DNA from: Suillus spraguei
Taxonomy: Eukaryota; Basidiomycota; Agaricomycetes; Boletales; Suillaceae
Assembly (NCBI GenBank): GCA_016800925.1
Contig: JABCPU010000813.1
Coordinates: 1-25,703, forward strand
Direction: 5' to 3'
Length of the DNA stretch: 25,703 bases
The notes under the pieces were generated by a model, which saw only the letters and a list, made by a program, of their open reading frames with translations, ran no database searches and was not told the origin of the DNA. Both the position numbers and the translations under genes were made by a program. Of the stretch, positions 10,614-20,689 are shown piece by piece. How positions within the stretch are numbered: the first letter of the stretch is position 1; each line of letters starts with the position of its first letter.

Positions 10614-11382
10614 TTGGGCCCATGGAGCAAGCAAGAAGCATGCATGTCGTCCAATGGCAGTGACACCCTTAGCAATGACTCCTGCCCCTCTGACTTCAAC
10701 AGTGATCTTGATGCAATCTTGGCGAACATTGACTTTGAGTTTGAGAACCGCTCAAGAAGGTCTACTCCAGAAAGTCATTGGGGATGCCCTGGATCTGGCC
10801 ACGGGCAAGGTGCCCCTGTATTTTCCTGTGGATGCTATAAGCATAATGTGGTTGGAAGGTTCGAACCCGAACCTGAACTTCCAGACAATGAGCAGGCATT
10901 TCAGCTTGCAGATGAGCTTCAACTCGGAGCTGAACAATACAAACAACCAGAGACAGTATGTGGCTATGGATTATAAGGAGCCATTTTGACATTTCTGATT
11001 TCAGCAGTTAAAAGCTTCAAGTCGAGAATGTGATCTTGAAGATGCTGATGAATGTCATCCAAACTTGAAGCGAAAGAGGTCCGAAGACGACAATGTTAGT
11101 ATGCCCAGCTCAAATTTTTGATTGACAACTCACCACCACATGCAGACTCCATGCAACTTCGGCCATGATAACATGCAGGCAGCATCAGTACCTATTACTA
11201 ACTCAGAACTTTCGCCCAAGAAATGCAGGAAGATCCTATTGAAAGGGGAATTGCTGGCAAAGGTCATGAAGGAAGTTGTAGGAGTGCATGATGCTATGAG
11301 TAAGATGATTGAAGCTATTGTCAGGCAAAGCATGGTTCTTCATGAAGTCTGTAATGCTATTGAAGACCATGGGTTGTATTAG
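10614..11382 (+). CDS. Three-exon gene of unknown family, 222 aa
   Basis: Exons 10614-10955, 11005-11094 and 11146-11382 give 114, 30 and 78 codons, all joined in phase 0, with donors GTATGT and GTTAGT and acceptors TTTCAG and TGCAG. Introns are 49 and 51 bp, the same size as in the protease gene. The predicted protein has an acidic Asp/Glu-rich N-terminal half, a possible nuclear localisation motif LKRKR in exon 2, and a helical C-terminal part (ELSPKKCRKILLKGELL, then AMSKMIEAIVRQSMVLHEV). I do not recognise a family. Intact phase through two introns argues for a real gene. The start may instead be the ATG at 10644. Part of exon 1 (about 10740-10860) is also open in another frame, so an unrecognised intron there is possible. 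It ends just before an LTR-like sequence. Confidence 0.55.
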
Positions 11383-11535
11383 GCTCACCATACTAGTGTA
11401 ATAACAATGAGCCCCTTCAGTGACAAACTCTGTACTATACGGGTCACCCGAGCCACATGATATCCCATCCAAGACGGGCCAGCAGACCATGGGCCGAGGT
11501 TATGTATATCCTTGATGTTGACGGATGGGCCGGGG

Positions 11536-12012
11536 TGTTACAGTCGTACATGCCCCTATTCATTTTTCTCTTTGTCTCCTTTACTTGTATATTACATAAC
11601 GTGACTCTGACTCATATGCTCAATGCATCTGTACTATAGTTGCCTTCCTTCTTTGGATACGCACTTATATTCTCATGTCTCTCTTGGTCTGTGCGCACAT
11701 ATTGACCTATTTAAGCACATTGTATTACGCTTGATACTTTACTTTAATCTTACTGGGTTTTACCTGGAATATCCTTCGCTTAGGCCTCCAACCTAAGTCG
11801 TCTTGAATCGTCTCTAAGTCTAAGCACTCCTTAGCCTTAGTCTCTATTCTCGTAAGAACCTCTTAGATCTATCTTTGAGGCTGAACCCTTGATCGTACTC
11901 GGAACACGTTCCTTGTACTTTCACCTTGTCCTCTTTTGGACATTGTAGAACTTCCCAGCAGACCGTCTGTGTCTTTTCACTGTCGCTGGTGACGCCATCC
12001 CAGTTCGTAACA
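11536..12012 (+). mobile_element. Solo LTR, family 2 copy 2 (nested)
   Basis: A 477-bp element bounded by TGTTACAGTCGTAC and CAGTTCGTAACA, the reverse counterpart of 2387-2861. Flanks CGGGG (11531-11535) and TGGGG (12013-12017) fit a 5-bp target duplication with one C-to-T change. It sits inside the GGGTGGGCC array, so it arrived after the array formed. The TATTTAAG box near 11709 gives plus orientation. Confidence 0.88.
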
Positions 12013-12029
12013 TGGGGAGAATATTATTT

Positions 12030-12360
12030 CCGATGGAGACGGGTGGGCCAGGAGACTTTTATTTTTGGGAGAGACGGGTGGGCCGAGGTAAGAGAATATT
12101 ACATATACGAGTGGGCCGAGGGTGCAGTAAAATATTTATTGCATAGACAGGTGGGCCAAGGTAAGAAAATATTACATATATGGGTGGGCCAATGTGGGGT
12201 GTATTACATGGACGGGTGGGCCGAGGGTGCAGTAAAATATTTATTGCATAGATGGGTGGGCCGACATGGGGGAATTTTACATAGACGGGTGGGCCGACGT
12301 GGAGGCATATGGCATATATGGGTGGGCCGAGGTAAAATATATTACATATATGGGTGGGCC
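12030..12360 (+). repeat. GGGTGGGCC minisatellite
   Basis: About ten copies of a unit with core GGGTGGGCCGAGG followed by an AT-rich part such as ATATTACATATA; unit length varies from about 30 to 60 bp. A 145-codon frame starting in the nested LTR reads through it (repeated GWAEG-like words) and is an artefact of the repeat. The array is reversed at 20180-20560. Confidence 0.8.
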
Positions 12361-12519
12361 TAGATATGAATCATAAAGATGTACAGCTGATGTACCCACC
12401 AGAGAATCAAATACATAGGATACATGCACCCTATGAGTGCATATACCTACCATGGACCACCAAAATCTAAACCCCAAAGCATGAAAACCTGAATGAACCA
12501 TGTCTGACATTCACCAATA

Positions 12520-13015
12520 ATTGGGGTGCCGGGTGCCAGGTGCCAAGTCCCAAAACCTGGAACTCGAAACTGGAGATTCAAACGAGATATTTCCTGAATT
12601 CTGGATACCTGGACACCCGAAACACAACACACAAGGTGAAAGATTTAAAGTCCATGTGTCAAGTCATCAGGTGCCGAGTGCTGGGTGCGGGTGCAGAGTA
12701 CCAAAACTAGAAACTCGAGATTTGAGACAAAACAGACATCTACCAAAAATGTGTGGATCAAAGTGTTGTTGTTGCCTGACATTTTTCTGAGTCCCGAGGA
12801 CCGAACCCCGAAATTGTGGACTACCGGATTTCTGGATTCAGGGTTTGGCACTCGAGATTCGAGATTTGAGACGAAAAAGATATCTACCAAAAATGTGTGG
12901 ATCAAAGTCATTTTATTGCCCAACATTTTTTTCGGTCTCAAGTGCAGAAGCCCAAATACCGAACCCCGAACCCCTAAATAGTAGACTACCGGAGTTCGGA
13001 GTTCGGGGTTTGGCA
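12520..13015 (+). repeat. Satellite DNA, irregular part
   Basis: Two or more diverged copies of a unit of about 165 bp containing AAAAATGTGTGGATCAAAG, a pyrimidine-rich CTGACATTTTTCTGAGTCCC-type block and GGGTTTGGCACTCGAGATT. It belongs to the same word-based satellite as the following array. Short open frames here are not genes. Confidence 0.7.
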
Positions 13016-14060
13016 CTTAGAATGTGTGGATCAATAGGTGTCTCTTGCCTCACAGTGTTCTGAGTCCCGAGTCCTGAGTGCTGGGTGCCGGGGTTCAGGG
13101 TTCAGCACTGACAATATGTTAATCAATATCTTTCACATTATGAGTACCAAGTCCCGAGTCCCAAATCCCGATCCCCGAGTGCTGGGTGCCAGAGTTCGGG
13201 GTTCGGCACTCAACATGTGTAAATCAATATCTTTGTATTGCCTCACATTGTTCTAACTCCTGGGTGCCAGAGTTCAGGGTTCAGCACATAAAATATGTGG
13301 ATCAATATCTTTCACATTGTTATGAGTCCCGAATCCCAATCCCTGAGTGCTGGGTGCTGGAGTTCGGGGTTTGGCACTCAACATGTGTAAATCAATATCT
13401 TTGTATTGCCTCACATTGTTCTAACTCCTGGGTGCCAGAGAGTGCTGGGTGCCGGAGTTCAGGGTTCAGCACATAAAATATGTGGATTGATATCTTTCAC
13501 ATTGTTATGAGTACTGAATCCCGATCCCCGAGTGCCGGGTGCCGGAGTTCGGGGTTTGGCACTCAACATGTGTAAATCAATATCTTTGTATTGCCTCACA
13601 TTGTTCTAACTCCCAGGTGCTGGGGTTCAGGGTTCGGTGTTTAAAATATGTGGATCAATATCTTTCACATTGTTATGAGGCCCGAGTCCAAGTCCCGATT
13701 CCCGACTGCCGGGTGCCAGAGTTCGGGGTTTGGCACTCAACACGTGTGAATCAATATCTTTGTATTGCCTCACATTGTTCTAAGTCCCGGGTACCAAGTC
13801 CCGGGTGCCAGGGGTTGGGGTTCGGCACTTAAAATATGTAGATCAATATTTTTCACATGGTGATGAGTCCCGAGTCCCGGGTGCCAGGGTTCGGGGTTCG
13901 GCACTTAAGATGTATGGATTGATATGTTTCACATTGTTACCCGGCACCTGGCACAAGGTGACTCAACAGATAGGTTTCAAATTCTTTACATTTTGTGTTG
14001 AGTCCTGAGTGCCAGGTGCCGGGGTTTGGGGTTCGGCACTCAAAATGTGTGAATCAATGT
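13016..14060 (+). repeat. Satellite array with alternating half-units
   Basis: Tandem array in which two half-units of about 84 bp alternate. One carries ATGTGGATCAATATCTTTCA and the other GTGTAAATCAATATCTTTGT; each ends in GTGCCGGAGTTCGGGGTTC-like sequence. The AATCAATATCTTTGTATTGC block recurs near 13222, 13390, 13575 and 13750, i.e. steps of about 168-185 bp. A 14-bp internal duplication (GAGTGCTGGGTGCC) explains one longer step. Most of the sequence divides into 7-bp words. Confidence 0.85.
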
Positions 14061-14747
14061 GAGGCAATAAAAAGAATTTGACCCACACATTTTTAGTGCT
14101 GAACCCCAAACTCTGAAATCCGGTAGTCCACAATTTCGGGCTTTGGCACTCGTGATTCTGCACTCAGGACTCAGAAAAATGTGAGACAATAAAAGGAATT
14201 TGATCCACACATTTAAAACTTGAAACTCACAAAGATGTATATCATGTAAAATTTATATTTCCTTACACAGTTCACCAAGTGTCAAGTACCAAGACCCGAG
14301 ACCCAAATCCTGAATTCCTGGCAATGTACCAAGTGCCAAGTGCTGAGTGCCGAAACCCAAAACTTGAAACTTGAAACACAACACTTGAAACTCGCAAAAA
14401 TCTGTATCATGTAAAATTTCTATTTCCTTACACAGTTCATCGAGTGTTGAGTAGCAAGAAGCAAGACCTGAATTCCTGGCAATGTAGCAAGTGCCAAGTG
14501 CCAAGTGCCAAAGCCCAAAACCCAAAACTTGAAACTTGAAACTCAAAACTTGCAAAAATCTGTATCATGTAAAATTTCTATTTCCTTACACAGTTCACTG
14601 AGTGTTGAGTACCAAGCCCCAAGACCCAAATTCCTGGCAATGTAGCAAGTGCTGAGTACCAAAGCCCAAAACTTGAAACTTGAAACTCAAAACTCACAAA
14701 CATCTGTATCATGTAAAATTTCTATTTCCTTACACAGTTCACCGAGT
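14061..14747 (-). repeat. 168-bp satellite, reverse orientation
   Basis: About three and a half copies of the unit seen at 17200-19310, here reversed: CTTGAAACTCACAAA, ATGTAAAATTTCTATTTCC, TTACACAGTTCACCGAGTG, then CCTGGCAATGTA. Copies start near 14215, 14385, 14545 and 14690. The segment before 14215 is a transition from the other satellite type. It is cut at 14747 by LTR sequence. Confidence 0.82.
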
Positions 14748-15908
14748 GATTCCATTCCTCCGGATCTCCCTGCATTCCTCTCCAGACATATTCCCGTGCC
14801 ACATGCATTACACCATTTGAGGTATGTCCTTGTCTCCAGCTCTTGGTTACCTCTGTCTCTGTCTTAATAATCTCTTTTGTACATATCTCATCTCTGAGTT
14901 CATTTTGTTATGTTCTGTTGTACTTAGTAGTATGTTTCTGCATGGTTCATACATAGCCTTGGATTATGATTATGCTTACTGATCCTTACCTATGATACTA
15001 CAGTATATAAACTCGCACTGAAGTACTCTGGACTTGAGTTTGGTCATTACTGTCTGATTACTTACTTTCTTCTTTCTACTTATTCTCCGCTTTATATCTT
15101 GCTACCTTCTCATGTCAATATAACTCCATTCCATTCTCGCACTTGGGCTCCGGCCCTTGTAAGCCTCCAGTTCAGGCCTATGGGAGTATTCCCTAGGCCG
15201 GACCTTTGACCCTTTGTTATATTATACTTTCTGAACTTTGTCTGAACTCCAGTATTTATCTCTGTTCACCTCCGGCTCTACCTTTGGTAGTCTTCCTCTG
15301 TTTGTTTCTACTCCGGACTTTGTCCGTAGTAGCCTGTACCTTCCTTACATAATCTCCGGACCTACTCCTCCATAGTAGGGCAATACTTCCCCCCAAATCC
15401 ATGGAGCTCCGCTCCTCCATTTCTCCACTCCTCCACTCCTCTATTTCTCTGTTCCTCCACTCCTCATCCTCCAGGCCTCCTATCTCCGGACCTCTTGTCC
15501 TGTCCTATCCTATCCTTGACCTCCTGTGGATCATATTTCTCCCTGGAGCCTTGCTCCAATCCTGCCCTGGACTTCATCCAGCGGTCTTCCCTTCACCCAT
15601 TTTACTTGGGACTTGTCCCAGTAGTCTTACCTCTATCTCTGCCTACCTCTGGCATAGTTTTCTACACTTCTCCAGAAGTTTATTGACGCTCTATGGAGCA
15701 ATCCAGCCCAAGAGTTCCTCCAAGGTTCTCCCTCGGACTTTATCAGAACTCCTCTTTGGACTTCATATGAAATTAGGGGCATGTACTCAGGTAAGGGGCA
15801 CAGCGCACAAGCTGAGGCCAAGCCCCCATGAATTAGTATGACCCTCCAGTATGACCCCATGCAAAGCTGTAACTTCTGAATAGCCTCTGGTTTTGCATGG
15901 CCATAACA
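14748..15908 (+). mobile_element. LTR family 1 copy B, 5' truncated
   Basis: Aligns by eye with the LTR at 1018-2868 from about its base 230 onward (GGATCTCCCTGCATTC...) to the terminus GGCCATAACA at 15908. TATATAAA is at 15004-15011. The 5' end is missing and no target duplication is present, so the left junction with satellite at 14747/14748 is a rearrangement rather than an insertion end. Confidence 0.85.
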
Positions 15909-15929
15909 GTTTTGAATTTCGGCACTCAG

Positions 15930-17104
15930 CACTCAGTGATTCAATAATTTGCTTCTGGCAGAGGTAACATTCATTAAAAAATTTGTATATACATCAATTA
16001 CTATGCAATTATGCCAACTTCCTCACAAGACCCTTTAACCTTCACCTCAACATCCAAGAACAAAAACATAGAAAGTCACATTTCTGACACTTTTGATGTT
16101 TTCAGTATCTTACTCTTGCATAAATAATACAGCCTCTTCATATATCATTGTAATACCATATATACTTGCTTTGTATGACAAGGATCAGCTTAAAATAGGC
16201 CGGAGTTTTGAACTAGTGTGAATGCTTACTATTTCTACTGATAAGGAGCCCATACTTTCAAAACATCAAGGTTTATTGATCAGACACCTGGAGTAGATTT
16301 AAAATACATTCACTATGATATATCTAAATTTATAAAACCATCCAACAAGAATTGAGTGCTGAGGAAGTGAAATAGATAAGAAATTGACTGTGGGAAAGTT
16401 CAAAGTCCCAAAATATCGAAAATGGTCAGTTGGGCAGTTGTAGGACTTTGATGCTGGGTCAACTGAGATATACACCACATCCCTTCCACCACCCTCCAAC
16501 CTCAGGGCAATATGCAGTATAGGTTTCTTTAGTAGTCTAACATGTATCTTACATATTTTGAATGAAATATTTAAACTGTACCATATATAAATGTGACTTT
16601 GTGTAAAAAGATGTCAATTGTCACTTTTCACACATATGTCATTTTACTTATCATTCAGTCAGTCCTTCATGGATCTTTCTAAAACTTCAAATACATCATT
16701 AGGGACATATATGAGAGGTAAATCACGCATTAGATCACTTATCACAAGCTTGATTATTATGTAGGCTTCTTATCAGTAGAAATATCCCCTGTACATGACA
16801 TATCAGATTTGTGGCCTATATACAACTGATCCTTTGCATATGACACATGTGGGAGTGTACTACTGTTGATGTCTGAGCAGGGCTGGCCATTTATGCAATG
16901 ATAAGACATTCAAAAACTTTAAAAATGATTGAGGAGCAACAGGAGGGCATCCATGATAAGATGGTCGAGATTGAACTGGATGTTGAGGTGAAGGCCAAAG
17001 GGTCTTGTGAGGAGGTGGACATAATTGCATAGTGATAGATGTATATACAATTTTTTTCAATGAATGTTACCTCTGCCAGAAGCAAATTATTGAATCACTG
17101 AGTG
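15930..17104. mobile_element. Foldback-like element with long terminal inverted repeats
   Basis: Positions 15930-16057 and 16977-17104 are inverted copies of each other, about 128 bp each with roughly 10% differences. They contain TGATTCAATAATTTGCTTC, GGCAGAGGTAACATTCATT and CTCACAAGACCCTTT. The 0.92-kb AT-rich interior has no reading frame of note. The exact ends and the target duplication cannot be fixed because the flanking satellite also reads ACTCAG on both sides. Probably a non-autonomous DNA transposon of unknown superfamily; an inverted duplication formed in another way is possible. Confidence 0.65.
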
Positions 17105-19310
17105 CCGAGTCCTGAGTGCTGAGTGCCAAAACTCAAAACCCAAAACTTGAAACTCACAAAGTGTCAAGTACCAAGACCCGAGACCCAAAACCCTGGCATA
17201 CAGTTTCAAGTTTCAAGTTTCAAGTTTCAAGTTTCAAGTTTCAAGTTTCAAGTTTCAAGTTTCAAATTTTGGGGTTCAGGGTTTAGGGTTCTGGTTCTGG
17301 CATGAGGCACTTGTTACATTGCCAGGAATTCGGGATTTGGGTCCCAGGTTTTGGTACTTGACACTCGGTGAACTGTATAAGGAAATAGAAATTTTACATG
17401 ATACAGATTTGTGCGAGTTTCAAGTTTCAAGTTTTGGGGTTCGAGGTCCGGCACTTGGCACTTGTTACATTGCCAGGAATTCAGGATTCAGGTCTCAGTT
17501 CTTGGTACTTGACACTTGGTGAACTGTATAAGGAAATAGAAATTTTACATCTTACACATCTTTGCGAGTTTCAAGTTTCAAGTTGTAAGTTTTGGAATTC
17601 AGGGGTCATGTTCTGGCACTCAGCACTTGCTACATTGCCAGGAATTCAGGATTCGGGTCCTGGGTCATGGTACTTGACACTCAGTGAACTGTGTAAGGAA
17701 ATAGAAATTTTACATGATACAGATTTTGCAAGTTTCAATTTTGAAGTTTCAATTTTGAAGTTTGAAGTTTGAAGTTTCAGGGTTCGGGGGTCAGGTTCTG
17801 GCACTCAGCACTTGTTACATTGCCAGGAATTCGGGATTCGGGTCCTGGGTCTTGCTACTTGACACTCAGTGAACTGTGGAAGGAAATAGAAAATTTACAT
17901 GATACAGATTTTTGCAAGTTTCAATTTTGAAGTTTGAAGTTTGAAGTTTCGGGGTTCAGGTGCCAGCACTCAGCACTTGTGACATTGCCAGGAATTCGGG
18001 ATTTGGGTCCCGGGTCTTGGTACTTGACACTCGGTGAGCTGTGTAAGGAAATAGAAATTTTACATGATATACATTTTTGCAAGTTTCAATTTTGAAGTTT
18101 GAAGTTTGAAGTTGCGGGATTCAGGGTTCAGCTGCCAGCACTCGGCACTTGTTACATTGCCAGGAATTTAGGATTTGGGTCTGGGGTCTTGGTACTGGAC
18201 ACTCAGTGAACTGTGCAAGGAAATAGAAATTTTACATGATACAGATTTTTGCAAGTTTGAAGTTTAAAGTTTGAAGTTTTGGGGTCCGGGGCTCGGGTGC
18301 TGGCACTCGGCACTTGTTACATAGCCAGGAATTCAGGATTCGGGTCCCGGGTCTTGGTACTTGACACTTGGTGAACTGTGTAAGGCAATAGAAATTTTAC
18401 ATGATATAGATTTTTGCAAGTTTCAATTTTGAAGTTTGCAGTTTGAAGTTGCGGGGTTCGGCAGTCGGGTTCCAGCACTCAGCACTTGTTACACTGCCAG
18501 GATTTTGGGATTTGGGTCCCGGGTCTTAGTACTTGACACTTGGTGAACTGTGCAAGGAAATAGAAAATTTAAATGATACAGATATTTGCAAGTTTCAATT
18601 TTGAAGTTTGAAGTTTGAAGTTTCAGGGCTTGGGTGCCAGCACTCAGCACTTGTTACATTGCCAGAAATTTGGGGGTTTTTGGTCCCAGGTCTTAGTACT
18701 TGACACTCAGTGAACTGTGCAAGGAAATAGAGATGTTACATGATACAGATTTTTGGAAGGTTCAAGTTTGAAGTTTGAAGTTTCAGAGTTCGGGGGTCAG
18801 GTTCTGGCACTTGGCACTTGTTGCATTGCCAGGAATTCGGGATTCGGGTCCCAGGTCTTGGTACCTGACACCCAGCGAACCGTGCAAGGAAATAGAAAAC
18901 CTCAATGATACAGATCTTTGCACGTTTCAATTTTGAAGTTTGAAGTTTGAAGTTTTGGGGTTTGGGTGCCAGCACTTGGCACTTGGCACTTGGCACTTGT
19001 TATATTGCCAGGAATTTGGGATTTGGGATTTGGGTCCCAGGTCGTGGTACTTGACACTCGGTGAACTGTGTAAGGAAATAGACATTTTACATGATACACA
19101 TTTCTGTGAGTTCCAAGTTCCAAGTTTTAAGTTTCAAGGTTCAGGGTTCGTGTTCCAGCACTCGGCAGTTGTTACATTTCCAAGGATTCAGGATTCGGGT
19201 CCTGGGTCTTGGTACTTGACACTTGGTGAACTGTGTAAGGAAATAGGCATTTTACATGATATACATTTTTGCAAGTTTCAAGTTTTGAGTTTTGAGTTTC
19301 AGCTTTTTAT
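17105..19310 (+). repeat. 168-bp satellite array, forward orientation
   Basis: About twelve copies of a unit containing TTGCCAGGAATTCGGGATT, GGTACTTGACACTCGGTGAAC, AAGGAAATAGAAATTTTACA and TGATACAGATTTTTGC, then runs of TTTCAAG or TTTGAAG. The CCAGGAATT mark recurs near 17321, 17474, 17637, 17821, 17990, 18157, 18326, 18495, 18661, 18825, 19006 and 19175, mostly 164-170 bp apart. The first 95 bp (17105-17200) are still in reverse orientation; the flip is at about 17195-17205, beside nine TTTCAAG words in a row. Nearly everything divides into 7-bp words. Confidence 0.92.
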
Positions 19311-19482
19311 TGCCTCACATTTTTCTGAGTCCCAAGTGCCAAATCTTGAGTGCCAAACCCCAGTAGTCCACAATTTCGGGGTTCAGCACTTGGGATTCAG
19401 CACTCAGGACTCAGACAAATGTCAGGCAATCAAAAGATTTGATTCACACATTTTTGGTAGATATTTTTTTTTGTCTCAAATC
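19311..19482. repeat. Satellite remnant beside an LTR
   Basis: Switches from the 168-bp unit to words of the 12.5-14.2 kb satellite (TTTTTATTGCCTCACATTTT, CACACATTTTTGGTAGATAT) in reverse orientation. It stops at the LTR terminus TGTTACGG at 19483. Confidence 0.65.
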
Positions 19483-20609
19483 TGTTACGGCCATGCAAAA
19501 CTGGAGGCTACTCAGACGTTCCAGCTTTGCATGGGGTCATACTGGAGTGTCATAACTAAATCATGGGGGCTTGGTTTCAGCTTGTGCACTGTGCCCCTTG
19601 TACAAGTATGTGCCCCTAATTTTGCATGAAGTCCGAGGGGGAGTTCCAGTGAAGTCCAGAGGGGAACTCTGGAGGAACTCTAGGGCTAGACTGCTCAATA
19701 GAGCGCCGACAGACTACTGGAGGATTGTGGGAACCACACAGGCACTATTTCTGGAGGACAGGAATTACAGGTAAGACTACTGGGTCGAGTCCCAAGTAGA
19801 ATGGAATGGAGGATGGACTGCCAGACGAAGTCCAGGGCAAGATAGGAGGGAAGCTCCAGGGGGAAAGATGATCCACAGGATGTCAAGGGTGGGTAGGACA
19901 GGTCCAGAGGTCCAGAGGTCCAGAGATAGGAGGTCTGGAGGGGGAGGAGTGGAGGACCAGAGAAGTGAAGCTCCGTGGATCCAAGGGGAAGTATTTAGGA
20001 CATGGATGAGGATTGGAAGTCTCAGATATCAGAGGAGGGAAAGTCTGGACATAGTGGTGGGTGAGACTGTGCTCAGGGTGGGCTAGGATATGCATAGGGT
20101 TAGCAAGCTAGCTGCAGAGGTCTGAAGGTCCAGTTGGATGATATGCAACTACCTCAGCTCCATCATGTCTACAATTATCATACACATGGGCCCACCCATC
20201 TATATTTTATACCACCCTCAGCCCACCCATCTAATATAATATACTGTACAACACCCTCAGCCCACCCGTCTAATATGCATCTGGGCCCACCTGTGTATGT
20301 GATAACAAGTACCCTTCACATACCTGTCTATCTGATACACATCTACCTTGGTACACCCATCTACATAATATCCAACTACCTCGGCCCATCCGTCTACCAA
20401 ATATTCATGTAAATTGGCCCACTCATCTACTCTACATATTCCTTGCATGGGCCCACCCGCCGTCATCGGGAATAATATTCCTCCTGGCCCATCTGTCATG
20501 AATGAGGATATCTCTACCATGAGCCCATGGTCTGCTGGCCCATATCATACGGGATATTATGCACATCCGTTCACTCGTATAATACGGAGATAGTTCACTG
20601 TAATATGTG
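19483..20609 (-). mobile_element. LTR family 1 copy C, minus strand, rearranged
   Basis: Begins on the plus strand with TGTTACGGCCATGCAAAAC, the reverse of the family-1 3' terminus, and follows copy A in reverse to about 20125. Compared with copy A it lacks about 0.65 kb (equivalent to about 1220-1867), including the TATA box. Its outer part is not the TGTCATATAC start of copies A and D but a GGGTGGGCC array (20180-20560, reversed). No target duplication found. Short frames such as 19571-19774 are not genes. Confidence 0.78.
20180..20560 (-). repeat. GGGTGGGCC minisatellite, reversed
   Basis: About ten copies of GGCCCACCCATCT/GGCCCACCCGTCT separated by AT-rich spacers with TAATATA-like words. 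It is the inverted relative of 12030-12360 and ends in the shared block around GCCCATGGTCTGCTGGCCC. Confidence 0.8.
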
Positions 20610-20689
20610 TGCACAGCATTGAGAGAAGCTGGTGAATGTTTGGACGATGGGTGTGGGATCTCATTGGATCGGACCAAGTCCGGCTCCTT

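Larger units (their letters stand above)
11383..12370 (+). mobile_element. LTR-related fragment with GGGTGGGCC array
   Basis: From about 11396 this is the inverted counterpart of 20180-20609: both share a CAGTGA...TATACGRGT... block, then GGGCCAGCAGACCATGGGC, then repeated GGGTGGGCC words. At 19483-20609 that array is joined to the 3' part of LTR family 1, so this is probably the 5' (U3) end of an array-bearing subfamily. It is interrupted at 11536-12012 by LTR family 2. Its right end is lost at about 12370, after which unassigned sequence leads into satellite DNA. Confidence 0.55.

Noticed and set aside
11926..12363. 145-codon plus-strand frame
   Set aside because: Begins inside a solo LTR and reads into the GGGTGGGCC array; the repeated GWAE-type words come from the array.
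17200..17300. Telomere-like GGTTTAGGG words
   Set aside because: Only a single such word among many degenerate heptamers; fungal telomere repeats would be long and uniform.
17105..19310. CRISPR-like regular spacing
   Set aside because: Units are contiguous and similar along their whole length, with no unique spacers; this is satellite DNA in a eukaryotic setting.
18940..19629. Longest open frame in the window, 229 codons
   Set aside because: It lies in the 168-bp satellite and its tail in LTR sequence; the translation is the satellite unit repeated. Reported only as a property of the repeat.
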